This document shows positions 11,069 to 21,243 of a DNA stretch of 64,000 nucleotides, in pieces. The DNA lies in the NCBI GenBank assembly GCA_000980495.1, contig LARN01000007.1:10225-74224 (forward strand), written 5' to 3'. The position numbers and the translations under genes were made by a program. Position 1 is the first letter of the stretch. Every line of letters begins with the position of its first letter. The DNA comes from Acinetobacter sp. N54.MGS-139 (lineage in GTDB: Bacteria > Pseudomonadota > Gammaproteobacteria > Burkholderiales > Burkholderiaceae_F). The notes under the pieces were generated by a model, which was given only the letters and a program-made list of their open reading frames with translations, was not told where the DNA came from and did no database searches.

Positions 11069-12967
11069 ATGAATCGATACCCTCTTTGGAAATATATATT
11101 GATTGCGGTGATTTTGATCGTCGCAGCGGTATATACACTCCCCAATTTCTACGGTGAGTCTCCGGCCGTTCAGGTCAGCCCGGGTAAGGCAACGGTTAAA
11201 GTAACCGAACAGACGTTAAAGACGGTTGAAGACGCACTTGCCGCCGCTCAAATCAAACCCAACGGCGTTTTCTTTGAGCAGGGCGCTCAGCAGAACTCGG
11301 TTCGCGTTCGTTTTGCTCCGACAGACGGCGAACTTCAGCTTCGTTCCCGCGACGTGCTTGAAAAAGCATTGAATCCGGATCCTGCCGATCCTTCCTACAT
11401 CGTCGCGCTCAACCTCGTTCCGAATACTCCGACCTGGCTGCTTAAGATCAACGCACTTCCGATGTATCTCGGTCTTGACCTCCGCGGCGGTGTGCACTTC
11501 CTGCTCGCCGTTGACATGAAGGCGGCCGTCACAAAACGTATTGAAGCAGCGACCGGCGAAGTCAGAACCCTGCTTCGTGACCATAAGATTCGTCATGCCG
11601 GTATTGTCCGTGTCGGCGACACACTTGAAATCTCTTTCCGCAATGAGCAGGATCTTGAAGCGGCTATGGACGTTCTCCGTAACCGTCAGACCGATCTCAC
11701 CTTTGCGAAAGAAGATCAGAACGGCAAGTTCATGATCCGTGCCACGATGTCTCAAAAGGCGATGAGCGATGTTCAGTCCTACGCTTTGAAGCAGAACGTG
11801 GCAACTCTGCATAACCGAATCAACGAACTCGGCGTCGCCGAGCCTGTGATCGCTCAGCAGGGTGCAGACCGTATTGTGGTTCAGCTCCCGGGTGTGCAGG
11901 ATACGGCAAAGGCTAAGGACATCTTAGGTCGTACTGCAACGCTTGAAGTTCGTATGGTCGACGACAGTCCCGAAGCGCTGGCTCAGCTTTCTCAGGGTAC
12001 GGTTCCTTTCGGTACCGAGCGCTTTAAAGACCGTGAAGGCCGCGACATTTTGGTTAAACGTCAGGTCGTCCTGACCGGTGACAACCTGAACGACGCTCAG
12101 CCGGGCTTTGACAACCAGACGCATGAGCCGACGGTTAACCTGACGCTGGATGCTAAGGGCGCACGCATTTTCAAAGACGTCACTCGTGAAAACGTCGGTA
12201 AGCGCATGGCCATTATCTTGTTTGAAAAGGGTAAAGGCGAAGTCGTAACGGCTCCGGTGATCCGTCAGGAAATCGGCGGCGGACGTGTTCAGATTTCCGG
12301 CCGTATGACAACGGTTGAAGCTACCGACACAGCCTTGCTGCTTCGTGCCGGTTCTCTGGCTGCTCCGATGGAAATCATTGAAGAACGTCTGGTCGGTCCG
12401 AGCTTGGGTGCCGCAAACATTAAAGCCGGTTTTGAATCCACGCTGTGGGGCTTCATCGCGGTTTCCGTGTTCATGATCATCTACTATCACCTCTTCGGTG
12501 TGTTCTCTGCGATCGCTTTGACCTGCAACCTGTTCCTGCTGGTTGCTATCCTCTCGATGCTGCAGGCAACACTGACCCTGCCGGGTATTGCCGCTATGGC
12601 GCTGACGCTCGGTATGGCCGTGGACGCGAACGTGCTGATTAACGAACGTATTCGTGAAGAGCTGCGTGAAAACCGTACGCCGCAGCAGGCGATTAAAGAA
12701 GGCTACGACATGGCGTTCAACACGATTTTGGACTCCAACATTACGAGCTTGATCGCCGGTATCGCACTGTTGATTTTCGGTTCCGGCCCGGTCAGAGGCT
12801 TTGCGGTGGTTCACTGCTTGGGTATCTTGACCTCTATCTTCACGTCCGTGATGGTGTCCCGAGCACTCGTCAACCTCTGGTACGGCCGCCGCAAGAAACT
12901 CACTTCGCTTTCTATCGGTCAAATTTGGCGTCCTGACGCCGACAAGTCAACGGCGAAAGGAGCTTAA
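11069..12967 (+). CDS. secD: Protein translocase subunit SecD
   Basis: Proton-driven accessory of the SecYEG translocon that completes protein export from the periplasmic side. 632 residues. The first membrane helix (about 7-24) is followed by a large periplasmic P1 region with the family motif MYLGLDLRGGVHFLL. The C-terminal membrane bundle includes TLPGIAAMALTLGMAVDANVLINERIREELRE and the Gly-rich helix ending GPVRGFAVV. The ATG at 11069 lacks a clear ribosome-binding site but gives the expected N-terminus. secF follows after two bases. Confidence 0.97.
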   Translation: MNRYPLWKYILIAVILIVAAVYTLPNFYGESPAVQVSPGKATVKVTEQTLKTVEDALAAAQIKPNGVFFEQGAQQNSVRVRFAPTDGELQLRSRDVLEKALNPDPADPSYIVALNLVPNTPTWLLKINALPMYLGLDLRGGVHFLLAVDMKAAVTKRIEAATGEVRTLLRDHKIRHAGIVRVGDTLEISFRNEQDLEAAMDVLRNRQTDLTFAKEDQNGKFMIRATMSQKAMSDVQSYALKQNVATLHNRINELGVAEPVIAQQGADRIVVQLPGVQDTAKAKDILGRTATLEVRMVDDSPEALAQLSQGTVPFGTERFKDREGRDILVKRQVVLTGDNLNDAQPGFDNQTHEPTVNLTLDAKGARIFKDVTRENVGKRMAIILFEKGKGEVVTAPVIRQEIGGGRVQISGRMTTVEATDTALLLRAGSLAAPMEIIEERLVGPSLGAANIKAGFESTLWGFIAVSVFMIIYYHLFGVFSAIALTCNLFLLVAILSMLQATLTLPGIAAMALTLGMAVDANVLINERIREELRENRTPQQAIKEGYDMAFNTILDSNITSLIAGIALLIFGSGPVRGFAVVHCLGILTSIFTSVMVSRALVNLWYGRRKKLTSLSIGQIWRPDADKSTAKGA

Positions 12968-12969
12968 CC

Positions 12970-13905
12970 ATGGAACTATTTAGAATCCACAAAACGATTC
13001 CGTTCATGAAGTATTCCAAGATACTGAACGCGATTTCGTTTATTTCTTTCTTTATTGCGATTGGGCTCTTGGTCGTTCGCGGTTTGGCTTTCTCCATTGA
13101 GTTCACCGGCGGTTTGGTGATGGAAGTCAACTACCCGGATGCCGTTCCGGTGCAGGAGCTGCGCGTGGACTTGGAAAAAGCCACGGGCGGGGAAGTCCAG
13201 GTCGTGAACTTCGGTACAGCCCGCGACGCTCAGATCCGACTTCCTCTGAAAGGCAACAAGACTTCTGCTCAGATGAGCGAAGAGGTCATGAAAGTCATTC
13301 ATGAGAAAGCCCCGGAAGCCCAGCTGCGCCGCACCGAATTCGTGGGACCTCAGGTCGGTGAAGAACTGGCCACCGACGGTCTGACCGCTCTGCTCCTGGT
13401 GGTGGTCGGCATTATGGTCTACTTGGCCTTCCGTTTCGAGTGGAAGTTCGCTGTGGCAGCCATTATCGCGAATATGCACGACGTCTTCCTGGTGCTCGGT
13501 GTCTTCTCGCTGTTCCAGTGGGAATTCTCACTGCCGGTTCTTGCGGCCGTTCTTGCGGTCTTGGGTTACTCGGTCAACGAGTCCGTGATTATTTTCGACC
13601 GCTGCCGTGAATGCTTCCGTAAGATCCGCAAAGGCACGCCGGTGGAAATCGTCAATACTGCGATTACGCAGACCATTTCCCGTACGGTGATTACGCACAG
13701 CTCGACCTTGATGGTCACACTGTCGATGTTCTTCTTCGGCGGTCCGGCCCTGCATTACTTTGCACTGGCTCTGACCATCGGTATTTTGCTGGGCGTTTAT
13801 TCTTCCGTGTTCGTGTCCGCTGCGATTGCTCTGTATTTGGGCGTCAAACGCGAAGATTTGGTGAAGAAGGTCCGCAAAGATGAAATTTCCGATATGGTTC
13901 CGTAA
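12970..13905 (+). CDS. secF: Protein translocase subunit SecF
   Basis: Partner of SecD. 311 residues with six predicted membrane helices. Signatures include FSIEFTGGLVMEVNY in the N-terminal part and ANMHDVFLVLGVFSLFQWEF, then VLGYSVNESVIIFDRCRECFRK. The start is ATG preceded by AAAGGAGC (12957-12964), two bases after the secD stop codon, so the pair is co-transcribed. A strong terminator follows at 13933. Confidence 0.97.
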   Translation: MELFRIHKTIPFMKYSKILNAISFISFFIAIGLLVVRGLAFSIEFTGGLVMEVNYPDAVPVQELRVDLEKATGGEVQVVNFGTARDAQIRLPLKGNKTSAQMSEEVMKVIHEKAPEAQLRRTEFVGPQVGEELATDGLTALLLVVVGIMVYLAFRFEWKFAVAAIIANMHDVFLVLGVFSLFQWEFSLPVLAAVLAVLGYSVNESVIIFDRCRECFRKIRKGTPVEIVNTAITQTISRTVITHSSTLMVTLSMFFFGGPALHYFALALTIGILLGVYSSVFVSAAIALYLGVKREDLVKKVRKDEISDMVP

Positions 13906-13932
13906 TTCCGTTCGGACATTGATCTAAAGATG

Positions 13933-13958
13933 AGGGGGCTTCGGTCCCCTTGTTTTTT
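13933..13958 (+). terminator. Rho-independent terminator after secF
   Basis: AGGGGGC (13933-13939), loop TTCG, GTCCCCT (13944-13950), then TGTTTTTT. It ends the yajC-secD-secF unit. Confidence 0.9.
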
Positions 13959-14036
13959 AGATAGACCTAATCGGGTAATCAAACAGCCGAATAATTCTGC
14001 ATCCTCCTAAGATGGAAGCCTTAAGAGGATTTTTGA

Positions 14037-14594
14037 ATGAAGACTGCATTTCGTTGGTTTATTTTTTCTGTCAGTCATGTGGAAGATTTCCACGGGCGCG
14101 CCGGCAGAATCGAAGTTTGGTGCTTCTTCGTTTTTGAGTGCCTCTTTCTGGTTTTGGCAGCCGGAATCGATTTGCTGTTTACCGGATTTCCGATCGTCCT
14201 GCCGATTTATGCGGCGCTGACATCAATTCCTACCGTTCTTTTATTTATCCGCCGCCTGCATGACTGCGGGTTTTCGGGTTGGTGGGTTTTTCCTGCTATA
14301 GTTCCTCCGATTTGCTTTTTTGTTATGTGTTGGGCGCCTGATCCGGCACAGCCGAATAAATACGGCACGACCGAACGTCTGCCCTCGAAGAATCTGCGGG
14401 AACAGTCGGTGCCTCCGTTAATTGACGGGATTGAGTACCTGACGCCGCCTCCGCAGCCTTATGAACCGGCAGTAAAGAGACGTGAAGAACTGTTTGAAAA
14501 AGAGCAGCAAGAGATTATTGAACAAGAGAAAGTTTCTACCCGCAAGGAGACAGCAAATGAAAAAGACATCCGCCAAACAGGCCAAAAAGATTGA
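14037..14594 (+). CDS. DUF805-family inner-membrane protein
   Basis: 185 residues. The N-terminal 105 residues match the DUF805 pattern: an N-terminal segment with FHGRAGRIEVWCFFVF, three to four membrane helices, and the typical RRLHDCGFSGWW followed by WAPDPAQPNKYG. The C-terminal third is soluble and charged (FEKEQQEIIEQEK). Function of DUF805 proteins is unknown. The last 38 bases overlap the next gene, which starts within the charged tail. A ribosome-binding site (AAGAGGA) precedes the ATG. Confidence 0.85.
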   Translation: MKTAFRWFIFSVSHVEDFHGRAGRIEVWCFFVFECLFLVLAAGIDLLFTGFPIVLPIYAALTSIPTVLLFIRRLHDCGFSGWWVFPAIVPPICFFVMCWAPDPAQPNKYGTTERLPSKNLREQSVPPLIDGIEYLTPPPQPYEPAVKRREELFEKEQQEIIEQEKVSTRKETANEKDIRQTGQKD

Positions 14595-14889
14595 AAAACG
14601 TATTCTCGCTGTTGTCGCAGATCTGAAAAAAGCCAAAAAGGCCCGCAAGATCGAACACATTGAAATGGCTGAGAAGTTCCTGGCCAGCCTGACTGCAAAA
14701 CTTGATGTTGCAGCTGCCGATCTGAAGGCTAAGAAGGAAAAGCTGATCGCTGCTCAGGAAGCCAAAGATAATTCTAAGGCGCAGGCTGCTGAGTACAAAG
14801 AAGGCGGCAAAGAAGCTAAGGCTGAAGAAAAAGTGGCTGATGAAGGCAAAGCTAAAGAAGCCAAAGCTAAAGAAGGTGCGGCCAAGTAG
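14557..14889 (+). CDS. Small Lys/Ala/Glu-rich coiled-coil protein
   Basis: 110 residues starting at ATG 14557, selected because AAGGAGA lies seven bases upstream; a longer frame from 14482 has no such site. Composition is dominated by Lys, Ala and Glu. Residues 1-70 form a long amphipathic helix of coiled-coil type and residues 75-110 form AK/EAKAKE repeats like histone-H1-like bacterial proteins. No signal peptide or membrane segment. The start is embedded in the end of the DUF805 gene, implying translational coupling. Function unknown; nucleic-acid binding is a guess from charge alone. Confidence 0.7.
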   Translation: MKKTSAKQAKKIEKRILAVVADLKKAKKARKIEHIEMAEKFLASLTAKLDVAAADLKAKKEKLIAAQEAKDNSKAQAAEYKEGGKEAKAEEKVADEGKAKEAKAKEGAAK

Positions 14890-14910
14890 CCGTTGCTGAA
14901 ATCGGCAAGA

Positions 14911-14947
14911 CAAAACCTCTGATCCGAGATCGGTATCAGAGGTTTTG
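14911..14947. terminator. Bidirectional terminator between convergent genes
   Basis: CAAAACCTCTGAT (14911-14923) pairs perfectly with ATCAGAGGTTTTG (14935-14947), and the centre CCGA-GA-TCGG extends the stem with a one-base bulge. T-runs occur on both strands, serving the coiled-coil gene on the plus strand and the response regulator on the minus strand. Confidence 0.9.
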
Positions 14948-14969
14948 CGTTAATAAGAGCTCTAAAAAC

Positions 14970-15632
14970 TTAATCTACGTTAAAACCGTTGCGTCGGGCG
15001 GCAATGAGTGCTTCCGTTCGATTTCGTGCGTCAAACGCGCGATAAAGGGCCGTAACGTGCGTTTTAATGGTGCCCTCGGAAAGATCCATCTTGCGGCAAA
15101 TGGTTTTGATGGAGTCTCCCTGACTCAAAAGCTTCAATACCTGGCACTGACGAGTAGTCAAGTGAACTTTTGAAGAGGGATTCACAACCGGCTGCTGCGG
15201 GCTCATTCCCATCGACTGCTGCTGAGAGAGAATCTTCGAGGGAATATAGACGCCGCCTTCGAGGACAAAATTGATCGTGCTCTTAAGCAGGTTGGCGTCA
15301 AGTGTCTTGGGCACATAACCGGCAGCACCGGCTGAAAGAGCTTTGAGAATGCTGTCCGGATCACAGTTGCCGGAGAGAACCAGAATTTTGAGCGCCGGAT
15401 AGTTTTGTAAAAGTCGTACTAAGAGATCGGTGCCTTGAGAGTCGGGCAGGCCGAGGTCAAGAATCATCAGATCAGCGGAGTCGCCGTACTTTTCAGCCAA
15501 CTCAACAGCCTCTTTTGCAGTGGCTCCAACATGAATCTGCACGTCCGGATACATGCTTTGCAAAAGAGCAGACATGGCCGTCGTAATAAGCGAGTGATCG
15601 TCCACCAATAAGATCGTCTGCGGTTTAACCAA
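14970..15632 (-). CDS. NarL/FixJ-type response regulator
   Basis: 220 residues. The receiver domain (about 5-120) has DD near the start, the phosphoacceptor Asp in LMILDLGLPDSQG and the conserved Lys in GYVPKT. The LuxR-type helix-turn-helix follows at about 155-215 (LTTRQCQVLKLLSQGDSIKT, then LSEGTIKTHVTALYRAF). The start codon is TTG at 15632, preceded by AAGGAG. No histidine kinase is adjacent, so it is an orphan here. It lies 82 bases after hypE on the same strand with no clear terminator between, so it may be co-transcribed with the hydrogenase maturation genes and could regulate them (inference). Confidence 0.9.
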   Translation of the reverse strand: MVKPQTILLVDDHSLITTAMSALLQSMYPDVQIHVGATAKEAVELAEKYGDSADLMILDLGLPDSQGTDLLVRLLQNYPALKILVLSGNCDPDSILKALSAGAAGYVPKTLDANLLKSTINFVLEGGVYIPSKILSQQQSMGMSPQQPVVNPSSKVHLTTRQCQVLKLLSQGDSIKTICRKMDLSEGTIKTHVTALYRAFDARNRTEALIAARRNGFNVD

Positions 15633-15714
15633 CTGAGTCTCCTTACCTATTTTTCAATTATTTGGAGCGCACGACTCAACCCAACATATCACGAAAGCCG
15701 TGCTTATTCAGAGT

Positions 15715-16764
15715 TTAACAAATTCGAGGAAGTTGTTCCCCTGTCAGCCAGTCCACCATGCGGACACCGCCGAAGCCGGTTTCCATTTGTACGAAGTGGT
15801 TTTCGTCCTCAATGCAGCGGCCGATGATTTGAGCATTCTTGCCAAGGGGATCATCTCTCATAATCTTAAGCATCCTTTCTGCATCTTCGGGTGCGCAGAT
15901 TGCGATGACTTTACCCTCGTTGGCTACGTAAAGCGGATCTAAACCTAAAAATTCGCAGGCGGCTTCCACGGATTCCTTGACCGGAATCTTGTCTTCTTCA
16001 AGCACCATGCCGACAGAAGACTGTTTTGCAATTTCGTTGAGTGTGGTACCGAGACCTCCTCGGGTCGGATCTCGCATGCAGCGAAGAGAAGGGATTTCGG
16101 CAACCAGTTTTTCGGTTAAACGGTTCAGACTGGCAGAGTCACTGACAACACCGGTTTCAAAGCCTAAGTTCACGCGCTGACTCATGACCGCCACGCCATG
16201 GTCTCCTATATCGCCGGAAATCGCAATGACATCGCCCGGGCGGCAGTTGGCGCCCGAGAGACGGATTCCTTTCGGCAGGACGCCTACGCCGCAGGTGTTG
16301 ATGTAGATACCGTCGGCTTTGCCGCATTCAACAACCTTTGTATCGCCGGTAACGATTTTGACGCCGGCCTCTTTGGCGGCAGCCGCCATGCTTTCCACAA
16401 TGCGTTTTAGGTCGCTTAAAGGAAAGCCTTCTTCCAAAATGAAGCCGCAGGAAATGTAAAGGGGCGTGGCTCCGCAGACGGCAACGTCGTTAACGGTGCC
16501 GTGAATGGAGAGACCTCCGATATCGCCGCCGGCAAAGAAAATAGGGCTTACGACATGCGAGTCGGTGGCCATGATGAGCTCGCCCTTCGGCTGCGGAAGA
16601 CGGGCTCCGTCGTCGCCCTGGTCAAGGAATTCGTTAGAGAAGTTTTTAGCAAAGAGGTCGGCAATAAGCTGGGCGCTGGCTTTGCCGCCGGCGCCGAAGT
16701 TCATTTCGACCTTTCCGGTCTTGAAATTCAGAGGGCGTTGATAGTGTTTCTTTTCTTCAGACAT
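15715..16764 (-). CDS. hypE: Hydrogenase maturation factor HypE
   Basis: With HypF, makes the cyanide ligands of the [NiFe] site: HypF carbamoylates the C-terminal Cys of HypE, and HypE dehydrates it to thiocyanate using ATP. 349 residues. N-terminal NFGAGGKASAQLI, an AIR-synthase-like ATP-binding fold with GDIGDHGVAVM and RDPTRGGLGTTLNEIA. The extreme C-terminus is LPRIC, the essential cysteine tail. It is the last hyp gene, 18 bases after hypD. Confidence 0.98.
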   Translation of the reverse strand: MSEEKKHYQRPLNFKTGKVEMNFGAGGKASAQLIADLFAKNFSNEFLDQGDDGARLPQPKGELIMATDSHVVSPIFFAGGDIGGLSIHGTVNDVAVCGATPLYISCGFILEEGFPLSDLKRIVESMAAAAKEAGVKIVTGDTKVVECGKADGIYINTCGVGVLPKGIRLSGANCRPGDVIAISGDIGDHGVAVMSQRVNLGFETGVVSDSASLNRLTEKLVAEIPSLRCMRDPTRGGLGTTLNEIAKQSSVGMVLEEDKIPVKESVEAACEFLGLDPLYVANEGKVIAICAPEDAERMLKIMRDDPLGKNAQIIGRCIEDENHFVQMETGFGGVRMVDWLTGEQLPRIC

Positions 16765-16782
16765 TTTTATTCTCCGGAATTC

Positions 16783-17889
16783 TTATCTTTTGTGTCTGCC
16801 GTAAGTGAAGTAAGCGGCGCAGGCGCCTTCGCTGGATACCATGCAGGAGCCGATGGGGCTTTCCGGCGTGCACACCGTTCCGAAAGCACGGCAGTCGGAA
16901 GGCTGCTTTTCGCCGCGCAGGATGGCACCGCATTCACAGGCTTTGTTATCCGGCACGCTGCGGTAAACCAAGTTGAAATGCTTTTCAGCGTCGAAGTCAC
17001 TATATGCATCGGAGAGCTTTAACGCAGACTTGGGAACGGAGCCGAGTCCTCGCCACTCAAAGCTGTCACGAAGCGCAAAGACTTCTTCCATCATTCGAAT
17101 GGCCTTCATGTTGCCTTCGGGGCGCACGGCGCGGGTAAATTCGTTTTCAACCTTGGCTTCGCCGCGATTGATTTGACGAATCAGCATGAGGATGGACTGA
17201 AGCATGTCCAAGGGTTCGAACCCGGCGATCACAACCGGTTTGGAATAGTCCTTGGCGAACGTTTCGTAAGGTTCGCTGCCGATGATCGTAGAAACATGGG
17301 CAGGTCCGACAAAACCTTCAATTTGGACTTTTTCCTGGTTCTTCAGGATATGGCGCATGGCCGGAGGCGTCAGAACATGATTGCAGAAAACAAAGAAGTT
17401 CTTTAAGCCTTCTGCCTTGGCTTGCTTTAAAACCACGGCGGTGGCAGGCGTTGTCGTTTCAAAGCCGATGGCAAAGAAGACGACATTTTTATCCGGATTG
17501 GCGCGGGCTATATCCAGGCAGTCAGCTGCCGAATAAATCATACGGATGTCCCCGCCCTGAGCTTTTGCCTTCATCAGCGAAAGACCCTTGGAAGCCGGGA
17601 CACGCATGGTATCGGCATAAGTACAGAGGATGACGCCGTGTTCTAAGGCGAGTTCAATTGCAGAGTCGATTCTGCCGATCGGCATAACGCACACCGGACA
17701 GCCGGGCCCGTGAATCATGCGGACGTTTTTAGGCAGAATTCCCTCCAGGCCGTAGCGGCTGATAACGTGCGTGTGACCGCCGCAGAACTCCATGAGCCGA
17801 TAGTTTTTATCCGCCCTCGCTTCTTTAGCGATATCGGCAACGAGCTTTTTTGCGAGCTCTTTGTCACGGTACTCAGTGATGTACTTCAT
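16783..17889 (-). CDS. hypD: Hydrogenase maturation factor HypD
   Basis: Iron-sulfur scaffold on which the Fe(CN)2CO unit is built with HypC. 368 residues. The N-terminal catalytic motif is [10 protein letters not shown] (Cys41 in most numbering), then [10 protein letters not shown] with the CXXC pair, and the [10 protein letters not shown] loop. The C-terminal [4Fe-4S] cluster is supplied by the conserved Cys set in [20 protein letters not shown] and [14 protein letters not shown]. The start overlaps the end of hypC by four bases, which couples translation of the two partners. Confidence 0.98.
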   Translation of the reverse strand: MKYITEYRDKELAKKLVADIAKEARADKNYRLMEFCGGHTHVISRYGLEGILPKNVRMIHGPGCPVCVMPIGRIDSAIELALEHGVILCTYADTMRVPASKGLSLMKAKAQGGDIRMIYSAADCLDIARANPDKNVVFFAIGFETTTPATAVVLKQAKAEGLKNFFVFCNHVLTPPAMRHILKNQEKVQIEGFVGPAHVSTIIGSEPYETFAKDYSKPVVIAGFEPLDMLQSILMLIRQINRGEAKVENEFTRAVRPEGNMKAIRMMEEVFALRDSFEWRGLGSVPKSALKLSDAYSDFDAEKHFNLVYRSVPDNKACECGAILRGEKQPSDCRAFGTVCTPESPIGSCMVSSEGACAAYFTYGRHKR

Positions 17890-18119
17890 GCCGGTTCTCC
17901 TGCCGCGGGAGCCTCTGAAGCAAAAAGAGCCAGTGTCTTTTGAGCCTCTTCGGGATCGATCTTCTGCAGGGCATATCCGACATGCAGGATGACGTAGTCG
18001 CCGACCTTGACGTCCTCGAGAAGGGCGGTCGAGATGGTTTTCTTCAGCCCCGAGATTTCTGCCACAGCAGTGTTCTCGTCGATGATTTCTTTAATTTGTA
18101 CGGGAATTGCTAAACACAT
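17886..18119 (-). CDS. hypC: Hydrogenase maturation chaperone HypC
   Basis: 77 residues. Begins [12 protein letters not shown] with the essential Cys2, followed by the OB-like barrel ([21 protein letters not shown]). It carries the Fe(CN)2CO unit from HypD to the large-subunit precursor. This is the general-purpose HypC next to hypD; a second, longer HypC-family protein is encoded at 25072-25398 among the structural accessory genes. The gap to hypF is five bases. Confidence 0.97.
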   Translation of the reverse strand: MCLAIPVQIKEIIDENTAVAEISGLKKTISTALLEDVKVGDYVILHVGYALQKIDPEEAQKTLALFASEAPAAGEPA

Positions 18120-18124
18120 GATTC

Positions 18125-20443
18125 TTACTCTTTAGCTGTACTGTGAAGGCGCATTAAAACGACCCAAGCTTGGCCGAGCGATACGCCTCCGTCATTCGGA
18201 GGAACTTTGAGCCCCTCATAAACTTGTAATTCTTGCTGTTCCAGCAGCTTACGCAGCCGCTGCGTTAATAATGAATTTAAACAACAGCCGCCCGAGAGGC
18301 AAACTTTTCGGATTTGCTCTTTCTCAGAAACGGTGATGACCTTTTTTGCTAGCACCTGAGCCAGCGTTTCCTGGAAGTCCGCCGCTGCTTGCCGTTTATC
18401 CGCGTATTCGGAAAGCGCCAGAAGGAGCCGTACAAAATTCGGGTGTCCGCTGATGACTTCAACAAGGTCCGCTCGATTTTGTCCCCGACGTCCTTCGGAG
18501 GCCGCCTGCAGGCGAACCGGTGCTTCTCCTTCATAGCTAGAGATGTGGCAGATACCGAACATGGAAGCCGCTGCATCAAAGAGGCGTCCCAAACTCGTCG
18601 TCTCAGGCGCGTTGGCTTGAGCAGCAATGAGACGAAGACTCGGTTTATTGACGTCTTTAGCGAGTTTTTCAAGAGCGTCTGTTTTTCCGTTCTCCGCAAA
18701 AATCTTGGCGGCCATTCGCCAGCCTTCACGCGCGCATTTATCTGCTCCGGGCATTTTGATCGGAGCAATACTGCTGAGACGTTCAAAACCTTCCGGAGTC
18801 ACCTTCAAGAGTTCTCCGCCCCAGGGTTTGTTGTCAGTACCTAGGCCGACCCCGTCGAGCGCCAGTCCCAAAACCGGTTCGGAAAGTCCGTGTTCGGCCA
18901 TGACGGCGGCAATATGGGCGTGATGATGCTGAACAGGGACGAGTTCCGCATCGTACTTATCGGCAAGTTCCTCGGCAAGAGAGGTGGAATAAAAGTCCGG
19001 ATGAAGGTCGCAGGCAATATATTTCGGCGTGATTTCAAAAATTTCCGAAAGGTGCTCAACCGCTCTGGCCAAGGTCCGGCAGTTGCTGACGCGGTCGGTG
19101 TCACCGATATGCTGCGTTAAGAAGGCGTGGTCGCCTTTAGTTAAACAAGCCGTATTCTTCAGCCACGGACCGGTGGCAATGACGGAAGGACCTCCGTAGG
19201 GCAGACGAACAGCTACCGGTGTAAATCCGCGTGCACGTCTGATGAGCTGGACGTCCTGGTCTCTTTGCTGCATTACCGAGTCATCACATCGAATCAGGAT
19301 GTCGCGGTTGTGCGTTAAGAATAGGTCTGCGATTCCATCGAGTTTTTGGACGGCTTCGTCATTGCCGATAACAAGCGGCTCGCCGCCGGCGTTTGCACTC
19401 GTCATGACGAGCACTAGGTCACATTCTTTTTTGTACCAATCAGGGTCTTCGGGGCGTCCTATGGCTTCAAAGAAAAGAAGCCAATGGATCGGCGTATAAG
19501 GCATCATGATGCCGATACGATTCAATTCCGGCGCGATGCCCGGGAGAAGACGGTCGGCATCGTTAGTTTTTGGGCAAAGAACGATCGGAGCCTGCGGTGA
19601 ATGTAATTCTTTAGAAGCTTTTTCCGAGATGCGGACAAAGCGAGAGGCGGAGAGGTCGTTTAAGGTCATGACAGCGAACGGCTTAAAGGGGCGGTGCTTG
19701 CGCCGACGCAGCTCAGAGACCGCGACGGCATTGGCTGCATCGCAAACCAAATGAAACCCGCCGAGACCTTTTACGGCCGCGATTTTGCCGCCTTGAATCT
19801 GTCGAAGCAGCTCAGCAATTTCATCCTCACAGGAGACAGGCGCACCGGTTTTGTCTTTCAGTTCAACATGCGGTCCGCATACGTCACAGGCATTAGGCTG
19901 CGCGTGAAATCGGCGGTCAAGAGGATCCTTGTACTCCTGCAGACAGTCCGGGCACATCGGAAAAACTTTCATGCTCGTCTGAGGGCGGTCATAGGGCAGC
20001 TGGGCAGTGATGGTGTAGCGGGGACCGCAGTGCGTGCAGTTGATAAACGGATAACGGTACCGGCGATTATTTTTGTCGGTGAGTTCCTTTAGGCACGCTT
20101 CGCAGACAGCAGCATCGGCCGGGATAACCGTACTGACCGAATTAGATCGGCTTTCCAGGATCACGAAGTCCTGACGTCCTTCTACAGGAATGTCTTCAGC
20201 TTCAACCGATTCGATGGAGGCAAGCGGAGGAAGTTCTTTCAGTAATCGAGTGCGGAAACGTTCTAAAGCTTCAGAGGGCCCTTCGACTACAGCTTCAACG
20301 CCGCGTCCGTCATTAAGAACGGTGCCGGTAAGTCCTTCACTTTTAGCCAGAACAAATACAAAAGGACGGAACCCGACTCCTTGGACGGTTCCTTTAATCC
20401 TTAATTTTTCTGCACGAATCGAGCTCTTCGAGTTAACGGACAT
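18125..20443 (-). CDS. hypF: Carbamoyltransferase HypF
   Basis: Uses carbamoyl phosphate and ATP to load the HypE C-terminal Cys. About 772 residues, normal length. Domains in order: acylphosphatase ([16 protein letters not shown]), two zinc-finger segments with CX2C pairs ([33 protein letters not shown]), a YrdC-like domain ([12 protein letters not shown]) and a Kae1-like domain ([28 protein letters not shown]). The frame extends to a TTG at 20467, but the ATG at 20443 is preceded by GGTGAG at a good distance and is preferred. It follows hypB by 54 bases. Confidence 0.97.
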   Translation of the reverse strand: MSVNSKSSIRAEKLRIKGTVQGVGFRPFVFVLAKSEGLTGTVLNDGRGVEAVVEGPSEALERFRTRLLKELPPLASIESVEAEDIPVEGRQDFVILESRSNSVSTVIPADAAVCEACLKELTDKNNRRYRYPFINCTHCGPRYTITAQLPYDRPQTSMKVFPMCPDCLQEYKDPLDRRFHAQPNACDVCGPHVELKDKTGAPVSCEDEIAELLRQIQGGKIAAVKGLGGFHLVCDAANAVAVSELRRRKHRPFKPFAVMTLNDLSASRFVRISEKASKELHSPQAPIVLCPKTNDADRLLPGIAPELNRIGIMMPYTPIHWLLFFEAIGRPEDPDWYKKECDLVLVMTSANAGGEPLVIGNDEAVQKLDGIADLFLTHNRDILIRCDDSVMQQRDQDVQLIRRARGFTPVAVRLPYGGPSVIATGPWLKNTACLTKGDHAFLTQHIGDTDRVSNCRTLARAVEHLSEIFEITPKYIACDLHPDFYSTSLAEELADKYDAELVPVQHHHAHIAAVMAEHGLSEPVLGLALDGVGLGTDNKPWGGELLKVTPEGFERLSSIAPIKMPGADKCAREGWRMAAKIFAENGKTDALEKLAKDVNKPSLRLIAAQANAPETTSLGRLFDAAASMFGICHISSYEGEAPVRLQAASEGRRGQNRADLVEVISGHPNFVRLLLALSEYADKRQAAADFQETLAQVLAKKVITVSEKEQIRKVCLSGGCCLNSLLTQRLRKLLEQQELQVYEGLKVPPNDGGVSLGQAWVVLMRLHSTAKE

Positions 20444-20497
20444 GACGGACTCACCGGAAAGTTTCAATCGTATATTCTTTCAGCAGCTGAAGCTAAA

Positions 20498-21172
20498 TTA
20501 CTTTGAAACAGTGGAAAAACGTTTGCCGAGCCAATCACACCAAGCGTCCATGCCGGTGCCTTTGGTAGCAGAGACTTCAATAAATTCAATGTTCGGATTG
20601 ACTCTGCGGGCATACTCTTTGCACTTCTCAACGCTGAAGTCCACATAAGGGAGCAGATCAACTTTGTTAATCAGCATCAAAGAGCTCGCAGCAAACATGT
20701 CCGGATATTTGATCGGTTTGTCTTCGCCTTCAGTGACGGAAAGCACAACAACCTTGCAGTCTTCTCCTAAATCGAAAGCAGCGGGACAAACCAGGTTGCC
20801 GACGTTTTCAATAAAGAGAATGGAATTGGGCTCGGGTTTGATCTTCCGGCAAGCCTCTTCGATCATATCGGCGTCTAGGTGACAGCCTTCCCCGGTGTTG
20901 ATCTGAATGGCACGGCAGCCGGTTGCGCGAATACGTTCGGCGTCGTTCAGAGTTTGTTGATCACCTTCGATCACAGCAAGTTTGTACTGGTCTTTGATCT
21001 TGTTGATCGTATTGCAGAGCAGTGTGGTCTTACCGCTTCCGGGACTGGAAACAAGATTTAACGCCAGGACGCCGTCGGCTATAAACTTCTCGCGGTTCTG
21101 AGTCGCCTTTTTGTCGTTGGCGCTTAAAACGTCAATCTCCAGCTGGACCAAACGATCGTTGATTTTTTCCAT
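20498..21172 (-). CDS. hypB: HypB GTPase domain protein (lacks N-terminal metal-binding region)
   Basis: GTPase that drives nickel insertion into the hydrogenase large subunit. 224 residues, starting at the point that corresponds to about residue 75 of Escherichia coli HypB. Walker A is SPGSGKTT (43-50); the metal-dependent switch site shows GCHLD and [16 protein letters not shown]; then VTEGEDKP and NKVDLLPY complete the G motifs. The usual N-terminal Cys-X2-Cys-X-Cys and His-rich region is absent and is encoded separately at 21244-21426. The ATG at 21172 has its own ribosome-binding site (AAGGAAA), so it is a genuine start. Confidence 0.96.
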   Translation of the reverse strand: MEKINDRLVQLEIDVLSANDKKATQNREKFIADGVLALNLVSSPGSGKTTLLCNTINKIKDQYKLAVIEGDQQTLNDAERIRATGCRAIQINTGEGCHLDADMIEEACRKIKPEPNSILFIENVGNLVCPAAFDLGEDCKVVVLSVTEGEDKPIKYPDMFAASSLMLINKVDLLPYVDFSVEKCKEYARRVNPNIEFIEVSATKGTGMDAWCDWLGKRFSTVSK

Positions 21173-21243
21173 AACTTTTTCCTTGGTCGAAGAAAAGACA
21201 GGAGCACGGGTCTAAGCTCCGGCTCCCGTCAATACATCAATAA

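Noticed and set aside
11005-11157. Leader peptide ORF running into secD in another frame
   Set aside because: No ribosome-binding site, start inside the loop/arm of the upstream hairpin, and no arrest-peptide features; considered chance.
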